Positions 40,054 through 52,532 of a stretch of DNA of 64,000 nt are shown here, piece by piece (position 1 is the first letter of the stretch; each line of letters starts with the position of its first letter). The stretch is from Caldilineaceae bacterium (lineage in GTDB: Bacteria; Chloroflexota; Anaerolineae; Caldilineales; Caldilineaceae). Below the pieces are notes generated by a model. It saw only the letters and a program-made list of their open reading frames with translations, was not told the DNA's origin and searched no databases. The DNA lies in NCBI GenBank assembly GCA_020634815.1, contig JACKBA010000026.1, positions 1 through 64,000 on the forward strand, given 5' to 3'. A program made the position numbers and the translations under genes.

Positions 40054-41154
40054 CTAGCCTTTCGGCACGAGCACCAGGTGCGCCTGGTCTACCCACAGGC
40101 GGATCGCCTGCCCGGGTGCCATGGCCGTGGCGCGGCCGCGATTGCGAAACTCGAAGATCAAAGTGTCGTCCGGCGGTGCGTTGACCGACGACACCGCGAT
40201 GCGAAAGACGCTGCCGCGAAAGGTCAATGATTGAACCACGACGGCGACCGCGGCGTACTCCGGCCCGGGCCGGTCCTCCTCCAGCAACACCGCATCAGGC
40301 GGAATCAGCAGCCGCCACTCCGCCAGCGAACCCGCGGGCACACCATCGTGCAGTGTGAAGGACCCCGCGGGCGTCACGACCTCGTGGGGTCGTCCCGCGT
40401 CATGTTCGACAGTGACGAGATTCTGAAAGCCCAGAAAACCGGCAACGAAGGTATTGGCCGGCCGCCGATAGAGCCGGGCCGGCGTGTCCTCCTGCTCGAT
40501 GCGGCCGGCGCGCATGACCGCAATCCGATCGGCCAGCACAAAGGCTTCCTCCTGATCGTGGGTGACAAAGATGGCGGGGACGCGCAGGTGCTTCAAAATC
40601 GCCCGCACTTCCTGCACCAGTTCCTCGCGCAGCAGGCGGTCGAGGTTGGCCAGCGGCTCGTCGAGCATGACCAGCGCCGGCTGCGGCGCCAGCGTGCGCG
40701 CCAGCGCCACACGCTGCTGCTCACCGCCGCTCAGCCCGTCGATGGTGCGGTCGCCGTAGCCGTGCAGATTGACGAGGTCGAGCAGCGCATCGACACGCGC
40801 CGTACGCTGGGCAGACGGCATGCCGGCCATGCGCAGACCATAGCCCACATTTTCGGCCACGGTCATATGCGGAAAGAGGGCGTAGTCCTGGAACATGAGC
40901 CCGAAGCCGCGGCGCCACGTCGGCAGGTCGTCAATGGCCGCACCGTCGAAGAGCACGGTGCCGCCATCGGCATGCTCCAGCCCGGCGACAATACGCAGCA
41001 GCGTGCTCTTGCCGCAGCCGCTCGGCCCGAGCAGGCAGAGGATTTCGTCGCGTTCGACGGAGAGCGAGACGCCGCGCAGCACTTCCTTGTCCGGTGGATA
41101 GCGTTTGTATAGATCACGCACTTCGAGCACGGCGTACTCCCGGCCAGCGGCCAT
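40054..41154 (-). CDS. ABC transporter ATP-binding protein, thiamine/iron/spermidine type
   Basis: The 366-residue ATPase has Walker [11 protein letters not shown]-loop FQDYALFPH, signature LSGGEQQR, Walker B LVMLDEP, switch His THDQEE and a C-terminal TOBE-like regulatory domain (about 240-366). It is probably the ThiQ-equivalent partner of the permease and binding protein upstream, as those genes lack an ATPase. ATG 41154 overlaps the preceding gene by 41 nt; GTG 41130 has a better RBS (GGGAG) and is a strong alternative. Confidence 0.9.
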   Translation of the reverse strand: MAAGREYAVLEVRDLYKRYPPDKEVLRGVSLSVERDEILCLLGPSGCGKSTLLRIVAGLEHADGGTVLFDGAAIDDLPTWRRGFGLMFQDYALFPHMTVAENVGYGLRMAGMPSAQRTARVDALLDLVNLHGYGDRTIDGLSGGEQQRVALARTLAPQPALVMLDEPLANLDRLLREELVQEVRAILKHLRVPAIFVTHDQEEAFVLADRIAVMRAGRIEQEDTPARLYRRPANTFVAGFLGFQNLVTVEHDAGRPHEVVTPAGSFTLHDGVPAGSLAEWRLLIPPDAVLLEEDRPGPEYAAVAVVVQSLTFRGSVFRIAVSSVNAPPDDTLIFEFRNRGRATAMAPGQAIRLWVDQAHLVLVPKG

Positions 41155-41512
41155 CGGCGATGATCGGGTAGACGGCCATCGCAACAGGATCGGCCAGGTA
41201 GACCCAGGCGTCGACGGGCGCCGCGCCATCCGGCCAGATCGGTCGGATCACGCGGCGATACTCCTCGCCCTCATAGGCGTCGAGGCGGGCGAGGATTGCG
41301 TCGAAGGCCGGCTCCGCCAGCCAATGGATCTCGCCATACACATCGCCCTCGCCGGGCACCGCGGCAGGATATGCGCCCAAGTCGTGCAGCAGCGCACCTG
41401 GCAAGCGCGCCGGCGCGCTGCGCTCGACGGCCGCCGCAAACATCGGATGCGCCGGCTCGCCGGCCATCAGCGTGCCGTACACAAAGAGCGGAACCGCCCC
41501 CTCATCCGTCAT
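41114..41512 (-). CDS. Gamma-glutamylcyclotransferase-like protein
   Basis: The 132-residue product has [16 protein letters not shown] (the YGTL substrate loop) and [13 protein letters not shown] with the catalytic Glu of the GGCT fold. It overlaps the start of the ABC ATPase gene on the same strand. Such proteins release 5-oxoproline from gamma-glutamyl compounds. Placement inside a thiamine-type transport cluster is unexpected. Confidence 0.85.
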   Translation of the reverse strand: MTDEGAVPLFVYGTLMAGEPAHPMFAAAVERSAPARLPGALLHDLGAYPAAVPGEGDVYGEIHWLAEPAFDAILARLDAYEGEEYRRVIRPIWPDGAAPVDAWVYLADPVAMAVYPIIADGRWPGVRRARSA

Positions 41513-41623
41513 CGAATCTCTCCTCCATCGCCGGACCATATCCGGTACATGCTCGCCATCGTTTTGCATCCCACATACGCACCGGCCCACAACGCTCAGC
41601 CGCAGTAGATCATGATTCTCGCC

Positions 41624-41677
41624 GTAGTGACGAATTCAGTCGTCAACTTCCTCTGGAACGGCTGAAGCCGTCACTAC
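41624..41677. repeat. Dispersed palindrome, copy 2
   Basis: GTAGTGACGAATTCAGTCGT (41624-41643) and ACGGCTGAAGCCGTCACTAC (41658-41677) are complementary at 17 of 20 positions, loop 14 nt. Same family as 23806-23857. Confidence 0.75.
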
Positions 41678-41702
41678 AAATCGTAAACAACTGAACCTCA
41701 TC

Positions 41703-41923
41703 TCTTCTTTGCGCCCCCTTTGCGCCTTCGCGTCTTTGCGGCCAGATCTGTACCGCTCGCCCACACGCCCACACGAAGCACCAACTTCGACTCTTCTTCT
41801 TTGCGCCCCCTTTGCGCCTTCGCGTCTTCGCGGCCAGATTCGTACTACTCGCCCCGCATGACCGCCACCAACTTCAGCTCTTCTTTGCGCCCCCTTTGCG
41901 CCTTCGCGTCTTTGCGGCCAGAT
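41703..41923. repeat. Three direct repeats of a 45-bp unit
   Basis: Near-identical units at 41703-41747, 41795-41839 and 41879-41923 each read TCTTCTTTGCGCCCCCTTTG then CGCCTTCGCGTCTTTGCGGC and CAGAT, separated by unlike 47- and 39-bp spacers. They separate the permease gene from the GGCT and ATPase genes. Confidence 0.85.
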
Positions 41924-41930
41924 TCTCTCC

Positions 41931-43583
41931 CTAAAACTCTTCACTACCCGGCACGCGGAAGCGTTCGATGGCGATAAGCGCCACCGCCGTGACGGCCATG
42001 AGAATGGTGCTCATGGCCAGCGCCTGACCATAGTTGATGAGGCCGGGCCGGCCCAACGCCTGGTAGATGACCATGGGCATGGTCGGCCGGTCGGGACGCG
42101 CCACAAGCAGCGTTGCGCCGAACTCGCCCAGGCTGATGGCGAAGGCAAAGGCGGCGCTGATGAGCGCCGCGCGCAACAGCAGCGGCACATCGATCGTCCA
42201 CCAACTGCGCAGTGGGCCGGCGCCCAGCGTGGCCGAAGCCTCGCGCAGGCGCCGATCCAGCGCACGCAGCGCCGGCAGAAAGGTACGCACGACAAAGGGC
42301 AGCGCAATGAGCGAATGGGCGATGGGCACCAGCCACAGCGACGTGCGCAGCGGCCCCATGGCCACGATGTAGCCGAAGCCGAGCGTCACCGCCGAGGTGC
42401 CGAGCGGCAGCAGCAGCAGCGGGTCGAAGACCGCCGCCCAGCGCGAGCGTTCCTGCGCCAGCATATACGCGCCGATGATACCCAGCGGCAGGCTAATGAG
42501 CAGCGTGGCCGTGGCGTAGAGCAGCGAATTGGCGATGGCGGTCACCGGCGGCGCAAAGAAGGCGCTCTGGCGCGGGTTGGTCGTCAGTGCCTGGTAGTAG
42601 AGCAACGTCGGCCCCTGGTCGCCCAGGGTGAAGCTGCGCACGGCCAACGCGCCCAGCGGGGCGAGCAAGCCGGCGGCCGTGACGGCCAGCGCGATGGCGA
42701 GCACAGCCCATTCGCGGCGGTTGGCCGGACGGCGGGCAAGACCGCCCCCGCGCTGCGCCAGCGGCCGGCTGACGCGCGCCTGCATGCGCGTGTAGGCGAC
42801 CATGACCGAAAAGGTGATGGCCAGTTGCACCAGGCAGAGAAAGGCCGCCAGCGGCAGGTTGAAATAACTGACCGCCTGGCGGTAGATCTCCACCTCGATG
42901 GTGGCAAAGCGCGCTCCGCCGAGAATGAGAATCACGCCAAAGCTGGTAAAGCAAAAGAGGAAGACGAGCAACCCGGCCGCCAGGATGCTCGGCAGCAACA
43001 GCGGCAGCGTGATCGTACGCAGCACGCGCCACGGCGACGCCCCCAACACCGCCGCCGATGCGCCCAAGTGCGGGCTCAGGTTGGTCCAGAAACCGCCGAC
43101 CGTGCGGATGATGACGGCGACGTTGTAGAAGACGTGCACGATCAAGATCAGCCAGATGGTCTGCTCCAGGCGGATGGGCGGTGCGGCCAGCCCAAAGGCG
43201 TCTTGCAGCCAGGTGTTTAGCAGCCCCGTGCGGCCGATGAGCGCCATGAAAGCGGTGGCGACGACGACGGTCGGCATGACGAAGGGGATGGTCAGCAATG
43301 CGTGGACAAGGCTCTTGCCGCGGAAGTCGTAGCGCGCAAAGATGTACGCCAGCGGCAGACCGGCGGCAATGGTCAGCAGCGTTGAGACGAGCGCCTGCCA
43401 CGTGGTGAACCAGAGCAATTGCCAGAAGGCCGGCGACCCCACCGCTGCACCGACCTGGCCGATGGCTTCGCCCGGCGCGCCGGCAAAGCTGACGCGCAGG
43501 ATTGCCAGCAGCGGCCAGGCATAGAAGATTGCCAGGAAGAGAATCGGCAGCGCGAAAAGCGCAGCCGTCAGCACACGCCGCAT
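41931..43583 (-). CDS. thiP: ABC transporter permease, thiamine (ThiP) type
   Basis: The 550-residue product is a fused two-domain permease with about 12 membrane helices and two EAA-like loops ([19 protein letters not shown] and [19 protein letters not shown]), the layout of ThiP/FbpB. RBS GGAGGG precedes the start at 43583. It is 42 nt downstream of the binding-protein gene, in a TPP-riboswitch-controlled unit. Thiamine as substrate rests on that riboswitch. Confidence 0.88.
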   Translation of the reverse strand: MRRVLTAALFALPILFLAIFYAWPLLAILRVSFAGAPGEAIGQVGAAVGSPAFWQLLWFTTWQALVSTLLTIAAGLPLAYIFARYDFRGKSLVHALLTIPFVMPTVVVATAFMALIGRTGLLNTWLQDAFGLAAPPIRLEQTIWLILIVHVFYNVAVIIRTVGGFWTNLSPHLGASAAVLGASPWRVLRTITLPLLLPSILAAGLLVFLFCFTSFGVILILGGARFATIEVEIYRQAVSYFNLPLAAFLCLVQLAITFSVMVAYTRMQARVSRPLAQRGGGLARRPANRREWAVLAIALAVTAAGLLAPLGALAVRSFTLGDQGPTLLYYQALTTNPRQSAFFAPPVTAIANSLLYATATLLISLPLGIIGAYMLAQERSRWAAVFDPLLLLPLGTSAVTLGFGYIVAMGPLRTSLWLVPIAHSLIALPFVVRTFLPALRALDRRLREASATLGAGPLRSWWTIDVPLLLRAALISAAFAFAISLGEFGATLLVARPDRPTMPMVIYQALGRPGLINYGQALAMSTILMAVTAVALIAIERFRVPGSEEF

Positions 43584-43625
43584 ACGCTCACCCTCCGCCC
43601 GCCGGATCGCGAGATTGCCGTATCA

Positions 43626-44699
<1,074 letters not shown>

Positions 44700-44715
44700 G
44701 TTTGCCTCCAGAAAT

Positions 44716-44744
44716 GAAAACGGCTCTACCGAATCGGTAAAGCC
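44716..44744 (-). terminator. Riboswitch expression-platform terminator
   Basis: On the minus strand GGCTTTACC (44744-44736), a 5-nt loop and GGTAGAGCC (44730-44722) form a 9-bp stem with one U-G, followed by GTTTTC. It lies between the TPP aptamer and the thiB RBS. Confidence 0.8.
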
Positions 44745-44780
44745 AGCGAAATGGGGCGCACAGATCGTGCCGCAAGATTT

Positions 44781-44872
44781 CGGTCCCTACGCTGGCATTA
44801 CCCAGATCAGGTTTTCCGGGTCGGCGGCAAAGGTGGCCACCCTCTCAGCCCAGCATCCTGAGCTCCCCGTTG
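44781..44872 (-). promoter_or_regulatory. TPP (thi-box) riboswitch
   Basis: The minus strand reads the thi-box in order: ACGGGGAGCT, GCTGGGCTGAGAGGG, then GACCCGG, AACCTGATCTGGGTAATGCC, AGCGTAGGGA. The CUGAGAGG and CCUGAUCUGGGUAAUGCCAGCG parts are the conserved TPP-contacting segments. TPP binding would fold the aptamer and favour the downstream terminator, repressing the transport genes. Confidence 0.95.
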
Positions 44873-44918
44873 TTCTGAACGCCAATGATGCTATCACAAG
44901 CACCGACGCCCGGCAAAC

Positions 44919-45872
44919 TCAAGCGCCGTGCGCCGGGTCCAGCGGCGGCTCGGCGGGGACGGCGCTGTCGGCGGGCGGCGTGATGCGCCGCAGGCTGGGC
45001 CACCAGCGCCGGCGCGTGCGCGGCGCGGCGGGCGCCGGCGAGCCGGCAGCGGCCAACAGCGCGGCCATCTGCTCGTAGCCCTGCGCGAGCAGCCGCTGCG
45101 GCTGGCCGAAGTCGGTGGGTTCGATGGCCGGTTCCGGCCATAGCGTCAGGTAATGAAAACGCACGCGGCGCGCCGTCTCCGCCAGCAACAGATCGTGCTC
45201 GGCCTGCAGGCGCAGCATAGTGGAGACGGCCTGGTTGATGTGCGCCGTCACGCCGCGTACACGCCCCGCCGGCTGTTCCTGGCCAGGCTTGCGCAGGTGA
45301 ATGGCATAGATCTCGGTGGCGCCGCGGTCGAGGGCGACACGCAGGGGCAGCGGCGTCACTGTGCCGCCGTCGACGTAGCGCTCGCCGTCGATCTCCCACG
45401 GCGGGTGCAGCGGCGTGAGCGCCGTGCTGGCCATGAGCGCGTCGAGCACCCGGTCGTTCTTGTTGTCGCCAAAGACGTGCAGGCGCCCGCTGCGCAGATG
45501 GGTGGCGGTGACGTAGAGTTCGGCGCCGGCTACGTCGCCAAAGGTCGTCGCCGGCGTGCAGCCACTCTCCTGGAGGAAGGCGTAGAAGCTGCGATTGTCG
45601 TAGAGGCTGTCCTGGCCGCTCAGAAAGCGCCAGATCACGCGCAGACGGGTGCCGGGATAGACGCGTGCTGTCGTTACCCTGTCCCACACCCGGGCAGCCC
45701 GCTCCATCATGGGCAGGTCGGGCGCCGTGGCCAGGAAGCTGGCGTTGAGCGCGCCAACTGAACAGCCGACGACGATGTGCGGCACGATGGAGCGCTCGAT
45801 CATGGCGCGCAGCGCACCGACCTGCATGGCGCCCAGCGAACCGCCACCGCTCAAGACGACTGCACGCTTCAT
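44919..45872 (-). CDS. Patatin-like phospholipase (RssA/NTE type)
   Basis: The 317-residue product has the glycine-rich oxyanion loop VLSGGGSLGAMQVGAL (about 5-20), nucleophile elbow VVGCSVGALNA (Ser about 40) and the catalytic-Asp motif YVDGGTVTPLPL (about 168), all required for the Ser-Asp dyad. It should hydrolyse acyl esters of phospholipids. It starts 2 nt from the stop of the upstream Cys-rich gene and the pair is probably translationally coupled. The tail beyond about 285 is Pro/Ala/Arg-rich. Confidence 0.9.
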   Translation of the reverse strand: MKRAVVLSGGGSLGAMQVGALRAMIERSIVPHIVVGCSVGALNASFLATAPDLPMMERAARVWDRVTTARVYPGTRLRVIWRFLSGQDSLYDNRSFYAFLQESGCTPATTFGDVAGAELYVTATHLRSGRLHVFGDNKNDRVLDALMASTALTPLHPPWEIDGERYVDGGTVTPLPLRVALDRGATEIYAIHLRKPGQEQPAGRVRGVTAHINQAVSTMLRLQAEHDLLLAETARRVRFHYLTLWPEPAIEPTDFGQPQRLLAQGYEQMAALLAAAGSPAPAAPRTRRRWWPSLRRITPPADSAVPAEPPLDPAHGA

Positions 45873-45873
45873 G

Positions 45874-46194
45874 TCAGTCTCCCCCGGCCGCGCGCTGCTC
45901 CTCGGCACACTTGGGGCAGAAGCGCGGATCCTCCAATTCGAGCATGTGTTTTGTACAGACCGCAAACGTCACTTCAACCTGGCCGCGCAGGAAGCGTTTC
46001 ACAACGACAGCTTCGAGCGCCAGATCGCGCGAGTTGCTCACAATGAGAATCTCGGGGATCGGGCATGTATCGCAGTAGCTGCGCTTCCAGGCATGTTGGT
46101 TGGCCGGGTTCGACTCGAGCAGGCGACATTCTTCCTTGTTCTTGCCCCGGAAATAGTCGCCGTAGAAATAGCGGCAGTTGACGGGTTTCTTCAT
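45874..46194 (-). CDS. Small cysteine-rich, probably zinc-binding protein
   Basis: The 106-residue product carries seven Cys: C7 and C23, CDTC (41-44), C80, and CPKC (93-96), suggesting two zinc-ribbon-like sites around a small alpha/beta core (EILIVSNSRDLALEAVVVKRFL). Start ATG 46194. It directly precedes the patatin gene. Family not recognised. Confidence 0.7.
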   Translation of the reverse strand: MKKPVNCRYFYGDYFRGKNKEECRLLESNPANQHAWKRSYCDTCPIPEILIVSNSRDLALEAVVVKRFLRGQVEVTFAVCTKHMLELEDPRFCPKCAEEQRAAGGD

Positions 46195-46307
46195 TTCGAT
46201 TGGTTGACCAGTGGGTTGGAAAACGGAGACCGCATGCGGCGTGCCTGCGGTCTCCAATCGATACGTGCTAACTTCTGCTCAGGAAGATGCGGCGATACGC
46301 GCCTGCA

Positions 46308-47546
46308 TCAGTTCTGCCAGAATGGTGTGTCGTCGTCATCGTCGGCAAAGCCGGAGGGGTTGACGCCGTCATCGCCGCGCAAGGACTCGGGGTCGATGAA
46401 GAGGCGGATGGCGAGTTCGTCGACGCGCTTGCCCTGTTCGGGCAGCAGATAGCCAAACTCCTGCTCCAGACCGAGCAACGTCTCCAATTCTGCCTCCAGC
46501 AGGTGATAGTCGCTGTGAGAGAGCGGCGGCTCGTCGATGTCCGCCATGCGAAACCCCTCGAGGTATGACTCGTAGTCGGGGCACGAATCCTCGTCGCTCA
46601 TCTCGGCCGCGGGCAGATCTTCGTCATCCAGCCAGGCCAGCGGATCCTCCAGGTCGTCCATGTCCATCGACGACAGGTCGTCATCCCAGTCGCCCGCATC
46701 GGCGGAGTCGGCGGCATCGGCGGCCGGAGCGTTGCGGCGCCGGTTGGCAGCCAGCGCCGGCGTCCGCGCATCCAGGATATAGCCGACGCCATCTTGCAGG
46801 CGCAGCATGGAATACTTGTGCAGCACCATGTGCAGGTCGTCCGGCGCCACCGGGTCGTAGAACGCGCCGCGCCCGATGAGCAGCGCCGCAAGCTCCCAAC
46901 TCGGCACGACCTTCTCCGCCCGGCGCAGCGAGGTCACGATGTCCTCGGCAGCCAGGGCGACCTGGATGTTGCGGTCGCGGATGGCCTCTTCATCGCGCGC
47001 CTCGCGCGGTTGGAGCCGTAGCAGGTATTCCCCCTTGACGGCATCGCGCACGGTGATCATCACATCGTCCCGTCCCTGGCCGCCCTGGTACTCGATCCAC
47101 TCGGCAAAGGGCGCCCCGAGACGAACCGACCATGTCTTGCGCTCAATGGCAGCTTCGGCCTGAATCGTCGGCCCGCCCATGAGGTCGATGGTCAAAGTCC
47201 GGGTATCGGGGCGTTGCGTCTGGAAAAATTGCGGAAAGAAGACGGCGTGCTCCAACTCGTCAAGGAGCAGGAAGCCGCGGCGTGCTTCCTCGGTCGCCAG
47301 CGGGTGGCGGAAGGTGCTGCCCTGCAATAGATGGGAAAGCCAGCCGATGCGGCTTGGCGCCACGGGCACCGCCTGGTAGATTTCGCGGATCGCCCGATAG
47401 ACGGCCTGGCGTGCGCCCTTGCCCACCGGCCGCTGCCGGCCGATCGTCGTGAGCAGCGCATCGATCGACAGGGGTTGTTGCGATGCACTCAGCGCTCTGA
47501 CCACGCAATTCGCATAGCTTGGGTAGCGAGCAGTCTTCTCCATCAT
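46308..47546 (-). CDS. Uncharacterised protein with N-terminal winged-helix-like region and acidic segment
   Basis: The 412-residue product has an N-terminal region (about 5-80: YPSYANCVVRALSASQ, IGRQRPVGKGARQAVYRAIR) with the look of a HARE-type or RpoE-delta winged helix, a mixed alpha/beta middle, and a strongly acidic stretch (about 285-345, with DWDDDLSSMDMDDLEDPL). ATG 47546 is chosen because AGGAGG lies 6 nt upstream; ATG 47552 would abut the RBS. Possibly transcription-related; not identified. Confidence 0.65.
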   Translation of the reverse strand: MMEKTARYPSYANCVVRALSASQQPLSIDALLTTIGRQRPVGKGARQAVYRAIREIYQAVPVAPSRIGWLSHLLQGSTFRHPLATEEARRGFLLLDELEHAVFFPQFFQTQRPDTRTLTIDLMGGPTIQAEAAIERKTWSVRLGAPFAEWIEYQGGQGRDDVMITVRDAVKGEYLLRLQPREARDEEAIRDRNIQVALAAEDIVTSLRRAEKVVPSWELAALLIGRGAFYDPVAPDDLHMVLHKYSMLRLQDGVGYILDARTPALAANRRRNAPAADAADSADAGDWDDDLSSMDMDDLEDPLAWLDDEDLPAAEMSDEDSCPDYESYLEGFRMADIDEPPLSHSDYHLLEAELETLLGLEQEFGYLLPEQGKRVDELAIRLFIDPESLRGDDGVNPSGFADDDDDTPFWQN

Positions 47547-47579
47547 GTACATCCTCCTATCCCCTCAAGTATTGGCTGG

Positions 47580-47608
47580 ATTATCGCACAACCCACGTCA
47601 ATTGTCTA
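47580..47608 (-). promoter_or_regulatory. Possible promoter for the 46308-47546 gene
   Basis: Minus strand TAGACA (47608-47603), a 17-nt spacer, GATAAT (47585-47580), about 35 nt upstream of the start. Two small hairpins (GGCACG/CGTGCC near 47640-47660 and TACCAG/CTGGTA near 47660-47682) lie further upstream in the divergent gap. Confidence 0.4.
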
Positions 47609-47785
47609 TTGCCCGTGTAAGTTGGGCGGTTTTCAGGGCGTTGGCACGAAAGCGTGCCATACCAGCCATGTGTCTGGTATCATAGATGCCAGCTCAACCC
47701 TCAGTCTACTGACGATTGGCTGAATCAATCCTTGCAGTAGGCTTACAACCTGTCAATTTATCTGGCATTTATTGGAGATATCACC

Positions 47786-49108
47786 ATGCACGAGACCGGC
47801 GTTCACGCCTCCACTGGTACAGCGAGCGGCCGTTCGTTCGTCACCGGGCTGCGCTGCCTGCGCTGCGGCACGCACTATACGCTCAACGCCGTGGAATATG
47901 TCTGCGGCTGCCGCCCCAACACGGGCAGCGACATGGGCACGCTCGATGTCGAATATGACTACGCGGCCATCGCCGCTGCACTGACGCCAGAGCAGGTGCA
48001 GGCGGATCCGGACCCGTCGATCGGGCGCTTCTGGCCGCTGCTGCCCATCGACCGCCGCAGCAGCTTGCCGCCGCTACCGGTGGGGGGGACGCTGTTGCTG
48101 CCGGTTGCCCGCCTGCGTGCCGAGATAGGCCTCCGGCACCTCTTCGTCAAGGACGATGGCCGCAACCCGAGCGCCTCCTTCAAGGATCGCGCCTCGGCGA
48201 TTGCGGTGGCCCGCGCGCAGGAGGCCGGGCGCCCCATCGTGGCCACGGCCAGCACGGGCAATGCCGCGGCGGCGCTGGCGGGACAGGCGGCCGCAGCCGG
48301 CCAGGCGACGGTCATCTTCGTGCCGAAGACAGCGCCGCCTGCGAAGATCGCGCAGTTGCTGATCTACGGCAGCACGGTGCTGGCGGTGGACGGCAGCTAT
48401 GACGACGCCTTCGACCTGTGCATGGCCGCCTGTGCCGAGTTCGGCTGGTACAACCGCAGCACGGGCTACAACCCATACATGACCGAGGGGAAGAAGACCG
48501 TCTCCTATGAGATTGCGCTCCAATTGACGGCGGCAGGTGTGGCGGCGGGCGGCGCGCCCTTTGCCGCGCCCCATGCCGTCTTTGTCTCGGTCGGCGACGG
48601 CTGCATCATCGGCGGCGTGCACAAGGGCTTCAAGGACCTGTTGGCACTGGGCTGGATCGACCACATGCCGCGCATCTATGGCGTGCAGTCGGCGCTGAGC
48701 CCGGCCCTCTACAATGCCTGGCGCGCCGGCGACGAGGTGCCGCAGCCCGTCCGTGCCACGACGCGCGCCGACAGCATCAGCGTCGACGCACCGCGCGACC
48801 CGATCAAGGCGCTCAACGCGGTGCGGCAGAGCGGGGGCGCATTCGTCCTGGTGGAAGATGCCGCCATCTTGCAGGCCATGCTGCCGCTGGCGCGGCTGGG
48901 CGCGGTCTTTGCCGAGCCGGCGGGTGCCACGGCCTACGCCGGGCTGCTCCAGGCCTGGTGCGACGGGCTGGTGCAGGCGGACGAAACGATCGTCGTCATC
49001 AACACCGGCAGCGGGCTCAAAGATGTGCGCGCGGCCATGGAGGTGACGGGCGACGTGCGTGTCATCGCCCCCAATCTTGACGCAGTGCGTGCGGCGCTGG
49101 CCCTGTAA
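47786..49108 (+). CDS. thrC: Threonine synthase
   Basis: ThrC converts O-phosphohomoserine to threonine with PLP. The 440-residue product has an N-terminal zinc-ribbon-like segment (CLRCGTHY ... CGC, about 24-41), the PLP lysine in [12 protein letters not shown], the phosphate-binding [13 protein letters not shown] and C-terminal NTGSGLKD. The Cys-bearing N-terminus resembles type I threonine synthases of Gram-positives and Chloroflexota. Its stop codon abuts that of the convergent oxidoreductase with no gap. Cysteate or diaminopropionate-type PLP lyases are less likely alternatives. Confidence 0.85.
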   Translation: MHETGVHASTGTASGRSFVTGLRCLRCGTHYTLNAVEYVCGCRPNTGSDMGTLDVEYDYAAIAAALTPEQVQADPDPSIGRFWPLLPIDRRSSLPPLPVGGTLLLPVARLRAEIGLRHLFVKDDGRNPSASFKDRASAIAVARAQEAGRPIVATASTGNAAAALAGQAAAAGQATVIFVPKTAPPAKIAQLLIYGSTVLAVDGSYDDAFDLCMAACAEFGWYNRSTGYNPYMTEGKKTVSYEIALQLTAAGVAAGGAPFAAPHAVFVSVGDGCIIGGVHKGFKDLLALGWIDHMPRIYGVQSALSPALYNAWRAGDEVPQPVRATTRADSISVDAPRDPIKALNAVRQSGGAFVLVEDAAILQAMLPLARLGAVFAEPAGATAYAGLLQAWCDGLVQADETIVVINTGSGLKDVRAAMEVTGDVRVIAPNLDAVRAALAL

Positions 49109-50077
49109 TCAGGGCTGAAGGAGCACCTTGCCCTTGGTCTGGCGCCCTTCGATGTAGGCATGGGCCGCGGCGGCGTCCGCCAGCGGGAAGACGCGATCGA
49201 TGCGCACGTCCAACTCGCCGGCCTGCACCCAGGCAAAGAGATCGCCGGAACGCTGCAAGAGTTCGTCGCGCGAGGCGATGTAGGCGCCCAGGCTCGGCCG
49301 CGTCAGGAAGAGCGACCCCTTCTGGTTGAGAATTTGCGGGTCGATGGGGTCGACGGGGCCGCTCGCCTGCCCCCACAGCACCATGTAGCCACGCGGCTTG
49401 AGGCAGTCCAGCCCGGTGGCAAAGGTGCTCTTGCCCACCGAGTCATAAACCACATCCACGCCCGCGCCGTCGGTCAGCCGCTTGACCTCGGGGCCGAAGT
49501 CGGTCTGCGTGTAGATGATGACCACGTCGGCGCCGGCGCTGCGGGCCAGCTCGGCCTTCTCGGCGGTGCCGGCCGTGGCGATGACACGCGCGCCGGTGCG
49601 CTTGGCAATCTGCACGAGCAACCGGCCCGTGCCGCCGGCCGCGGCGTGGATGAGCGCGGTATGCGTGTCAGCCAGCGGGAAGGTGCTGAAGACGAGATAG
49701 TGCGCCGTCATCCCTTGCACCATGAGCGCCGTCGCCTGCTCCAGGCTGACGCCGTCAGGCACGGGCACCAGCCGCGCGGCGGGCACGACGGCATAGTCGG
49801 CATAGGCGCCGGGCACCATGCAGTAGGCCACACGGTCGCCCGGCTTGACCTCGGTGACGTCGGGGCCAACCGCCGCGACCGTACCGCTGGCCTCCAGCCC
49901 CGGCGTAAAGGGCAGCGGCATCTTGTACTGTCCCAGACGCTGGTAGATGTCGATGAAGTTCAGGCCGGCATAGGCGACCTTGACGAGCGCCTGGCCGGGG
50001 CCGGGCACGGGTTGATCGATTTCCTCCAGGTGCAGCGCATCGAGTCCGCCGGTGGCATGCACGCGAATGGCTTTCAT
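49109..50077 (-). CDS. NADPH:quinone oxidoreductase (QorA type)
   Basis: The 322-residue zinc-free medium-chain oxidoreductase shows [29 protein letters not shown] and the NADPH motif [18 protein letters not shown] with the Ala-rich form typical of QorA/zeta-crystallin. It should reduce quinones by one electron per NADPH. Start ATG 50077 ([11 protein letters not shown]). The acetamidase gene ends 12 nt from it upstream on the same strand, so they may be an operon. Confidence 0.9.
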   Translation of the reverse strand: MKAIRVHATGGLDALHLEEIDQPVPGPGQALVKVAYAGLNFIDIYQRLGQYKMPLPFTPGLEASGTVAAVGPDVTEVKPGDRVAYCMVPGAYADYAVVPAARLVPVPDGVSLEQATALMVQGMTAHYLVFSTFPLADTHTALIHAAAGGTGRLLVQIAKRTGARVIATAGTAEKAELARSAGADVVIIYTQTDFGPEVKRLTDGAGVDVVYDSVGKSTFATGLDCLKPRGYMVLWGQASGPVDPIDPQILNQKGSLFLTRPSLGAYIASRDELLQRSGDLFAWVQAGELDVRIDRVFPLADAAAAHAYIEGRQTKGKVLLQP

Positions 50078-50088
50078 CTTGCTTCCTT

Positions 50089-51018
50089 TCACTGGGATCG
50101 CTGGGGCAACCAGCGCTTGTCGAGTTTGCAGATCATCGTATAGGCCGGGTCGAAGACGTTGCCGACCTCGTAGTCGACTACCTGGCCGAGCAGGGTCTGG
50201 GCGTGGATCGGGTGCAGGCCGTACTCCTCTTGCAGCCAGCGCGCCATCTCGGTAGTTGCGTGCTGCAGCGCCTGGTCGAGCGGGCGCGCGTTGCCGGCGG
50301 TGAGGATGTGCGTGGCCGTTTCGCCGCGCGGCCGGTTGATGCGGCGCCCTTTCTGCAGGTCGACGCGGAAGCGCACGTCGCACGAAATCTCCACACCGGT
50401 GCCGGCAATTTCACCGGCGCCCTGGACGGCATGGCCATCACCCAGATAGAAGAGCGCGCCCGGCGCAAAGACAGGGAAGAAAATCGTGGCGCCGGCGCCA
50501 AAGCCGCGGTAGTCCATGTTGCCGCCATGCGTGCCGGAGGTTGCCGTCGAAATCGCCTGCCCCTCATCCGCAGCGACGCCGAAACAACCGAGCATAGGCG
50601 CCAGCGGCACAACGAGTCCGCCGTCCACTTCCGGTTCGACGAGCGTAGCCGTGCCGGCCGCGTTGTCGACATGCCACGCGCCCAGGCGTCGCTGGCCGTC
50701 GGCCGGCCAGGGCAGGTGCGGGACGAATTCGGGATCGACCACGTTGGGCGCCAGCAAGAGCCCGCTCCAGCCGTAGGTGCGGTTGGGCACGAGTTCCTCG
50801 ATGTGCACGACGAGCGTATCGCCCGGTTCGGCGCCCTCGATGTAAAAGGGGCCGGTCATAGGGTTGCCAGGCGGCGTGACCTGGACGCGGTGGGCATCGT
50901 AGCCGTGCGCGTCGACGGTGGTCGTCTGCACGCTGTCGCCGGGCGCAATCGTGAGCACCGGCGCCGCCGTGCCCATCACGGTGTAATAGAGGGTCGGTCG
51001 AAAGGTATGGACGGTCAT
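50089..51018 (-). CDS. Acetamidase/formamidase family protein
   Basis: The 309-residue product matches the FmdA_AmdA family: [20 protein letters not shown] near the N-terminus, the GTHGGNMD metal and active-site loop (about 165-172), [20 protein letters not shown], and [13 protein letters not shown]. These hydrolyse short amides to acid and ammonia. ATG 51018. Confidence 0.9.
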   Translation of the reverse strand: MTVHTFRPTLYYTVMGTAAPVLTIAPGDSVQTTTVDAHGYDAHRVQVTPPGNPMTGPFYIEGAEPGDTLVVHIEELVPNRTYGWSGLLLAPNVVDPEFVPHLPWPADGQRRLGAWHVDNAAGTATLVEPEVDGGLVVPLAPMLGCFGVAADEGQAISTATSGTHGGNMDYRGFGAGATIFFPVFAPGALFYLGDGHAVQGAGEIAGTGVEISCDVRFRVDLQKGRRINRPRGETATHILTAGNARPLDQALQHATTEMARWLQEEYGLHPIHAQTLLGQVVDYEVGNVFDPAYTMICKLDKRWLPQRSQ

Positions 51019-51136
51019 GGCGTTTCCGGATAGGCTGGCGCCCGTGGCAGGCGCGGCTGGGAAAAAGATGATGGTAGATGCAATCTATCATAGTTCGTGG
51101 CGAATCGCATGTTGAAGCAGCCGGCGCATGGGCGGG

Positions 51137-51180
51137 AAAAAATTGCGCCACGCAAGACGGCGCTGTCATGCGTGGCGCAA
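51137..51180 (-). terminator. Intrinsic terminator on the minus strand after recA
   Basis: Minus strand TTGCGCCACGCA (51180-51169), 14-nt loop, and its exact complement (51154-51143) followed by TTTTTT (51142-51137). It lies 60 bp after the recA stop and before the acetamidase gene. Confidence 0.9.
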
Positions 51181-51239
51181 AGTGGTACCAAAGCGATTCG
51201 ATTGTCCCTCAACGCAGGCGCGATTCACCCGCGCTGCGA

Positions 51240-52361
<1,122 letters not shown>

Positions 52362-52411
52362 GGCGCTTCCTTTCGTCGTTGTGGGTGGCTGCGACGATCA
52401 GGTGACCGCCG

Positions 52412-52465
52412 GAACATTTGTTTCTTGCTTGCGGCAAGTTTAGCACAAATGTTCGCACCCGTCAA
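52412..52465 (-). promoter_or_regulatory. recA promoter with two SOS-box-like operators
   Basis: Minus strand: -35 TTGACG (52465-52460), 17-nt spacer, -10 TAAACT (52442-52437). Inside the spacer lies CGAACATTTGTGC (52455-52443) and just downstream of the start the inverted GAACATTTGTTT (52412-52423 plus). Both are one base off the Gram-positive-type LexA site GAAC-N4-GTTC. This placement should allow LexA repression. Confidence 0.7.
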
Positions 52466-52532
52466 CACTACTTTTGTCGCGATTTCGGGAACCGGCGCGG
52501 CGTACGAAGCTTGCACAATAAGCATTGATTTT

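Noticed and set aside
41703..41923. CRISPR array
   Set aside because: Only three repeats, spacers differ in length and include low-complexity sequence, and no cas gene is near.
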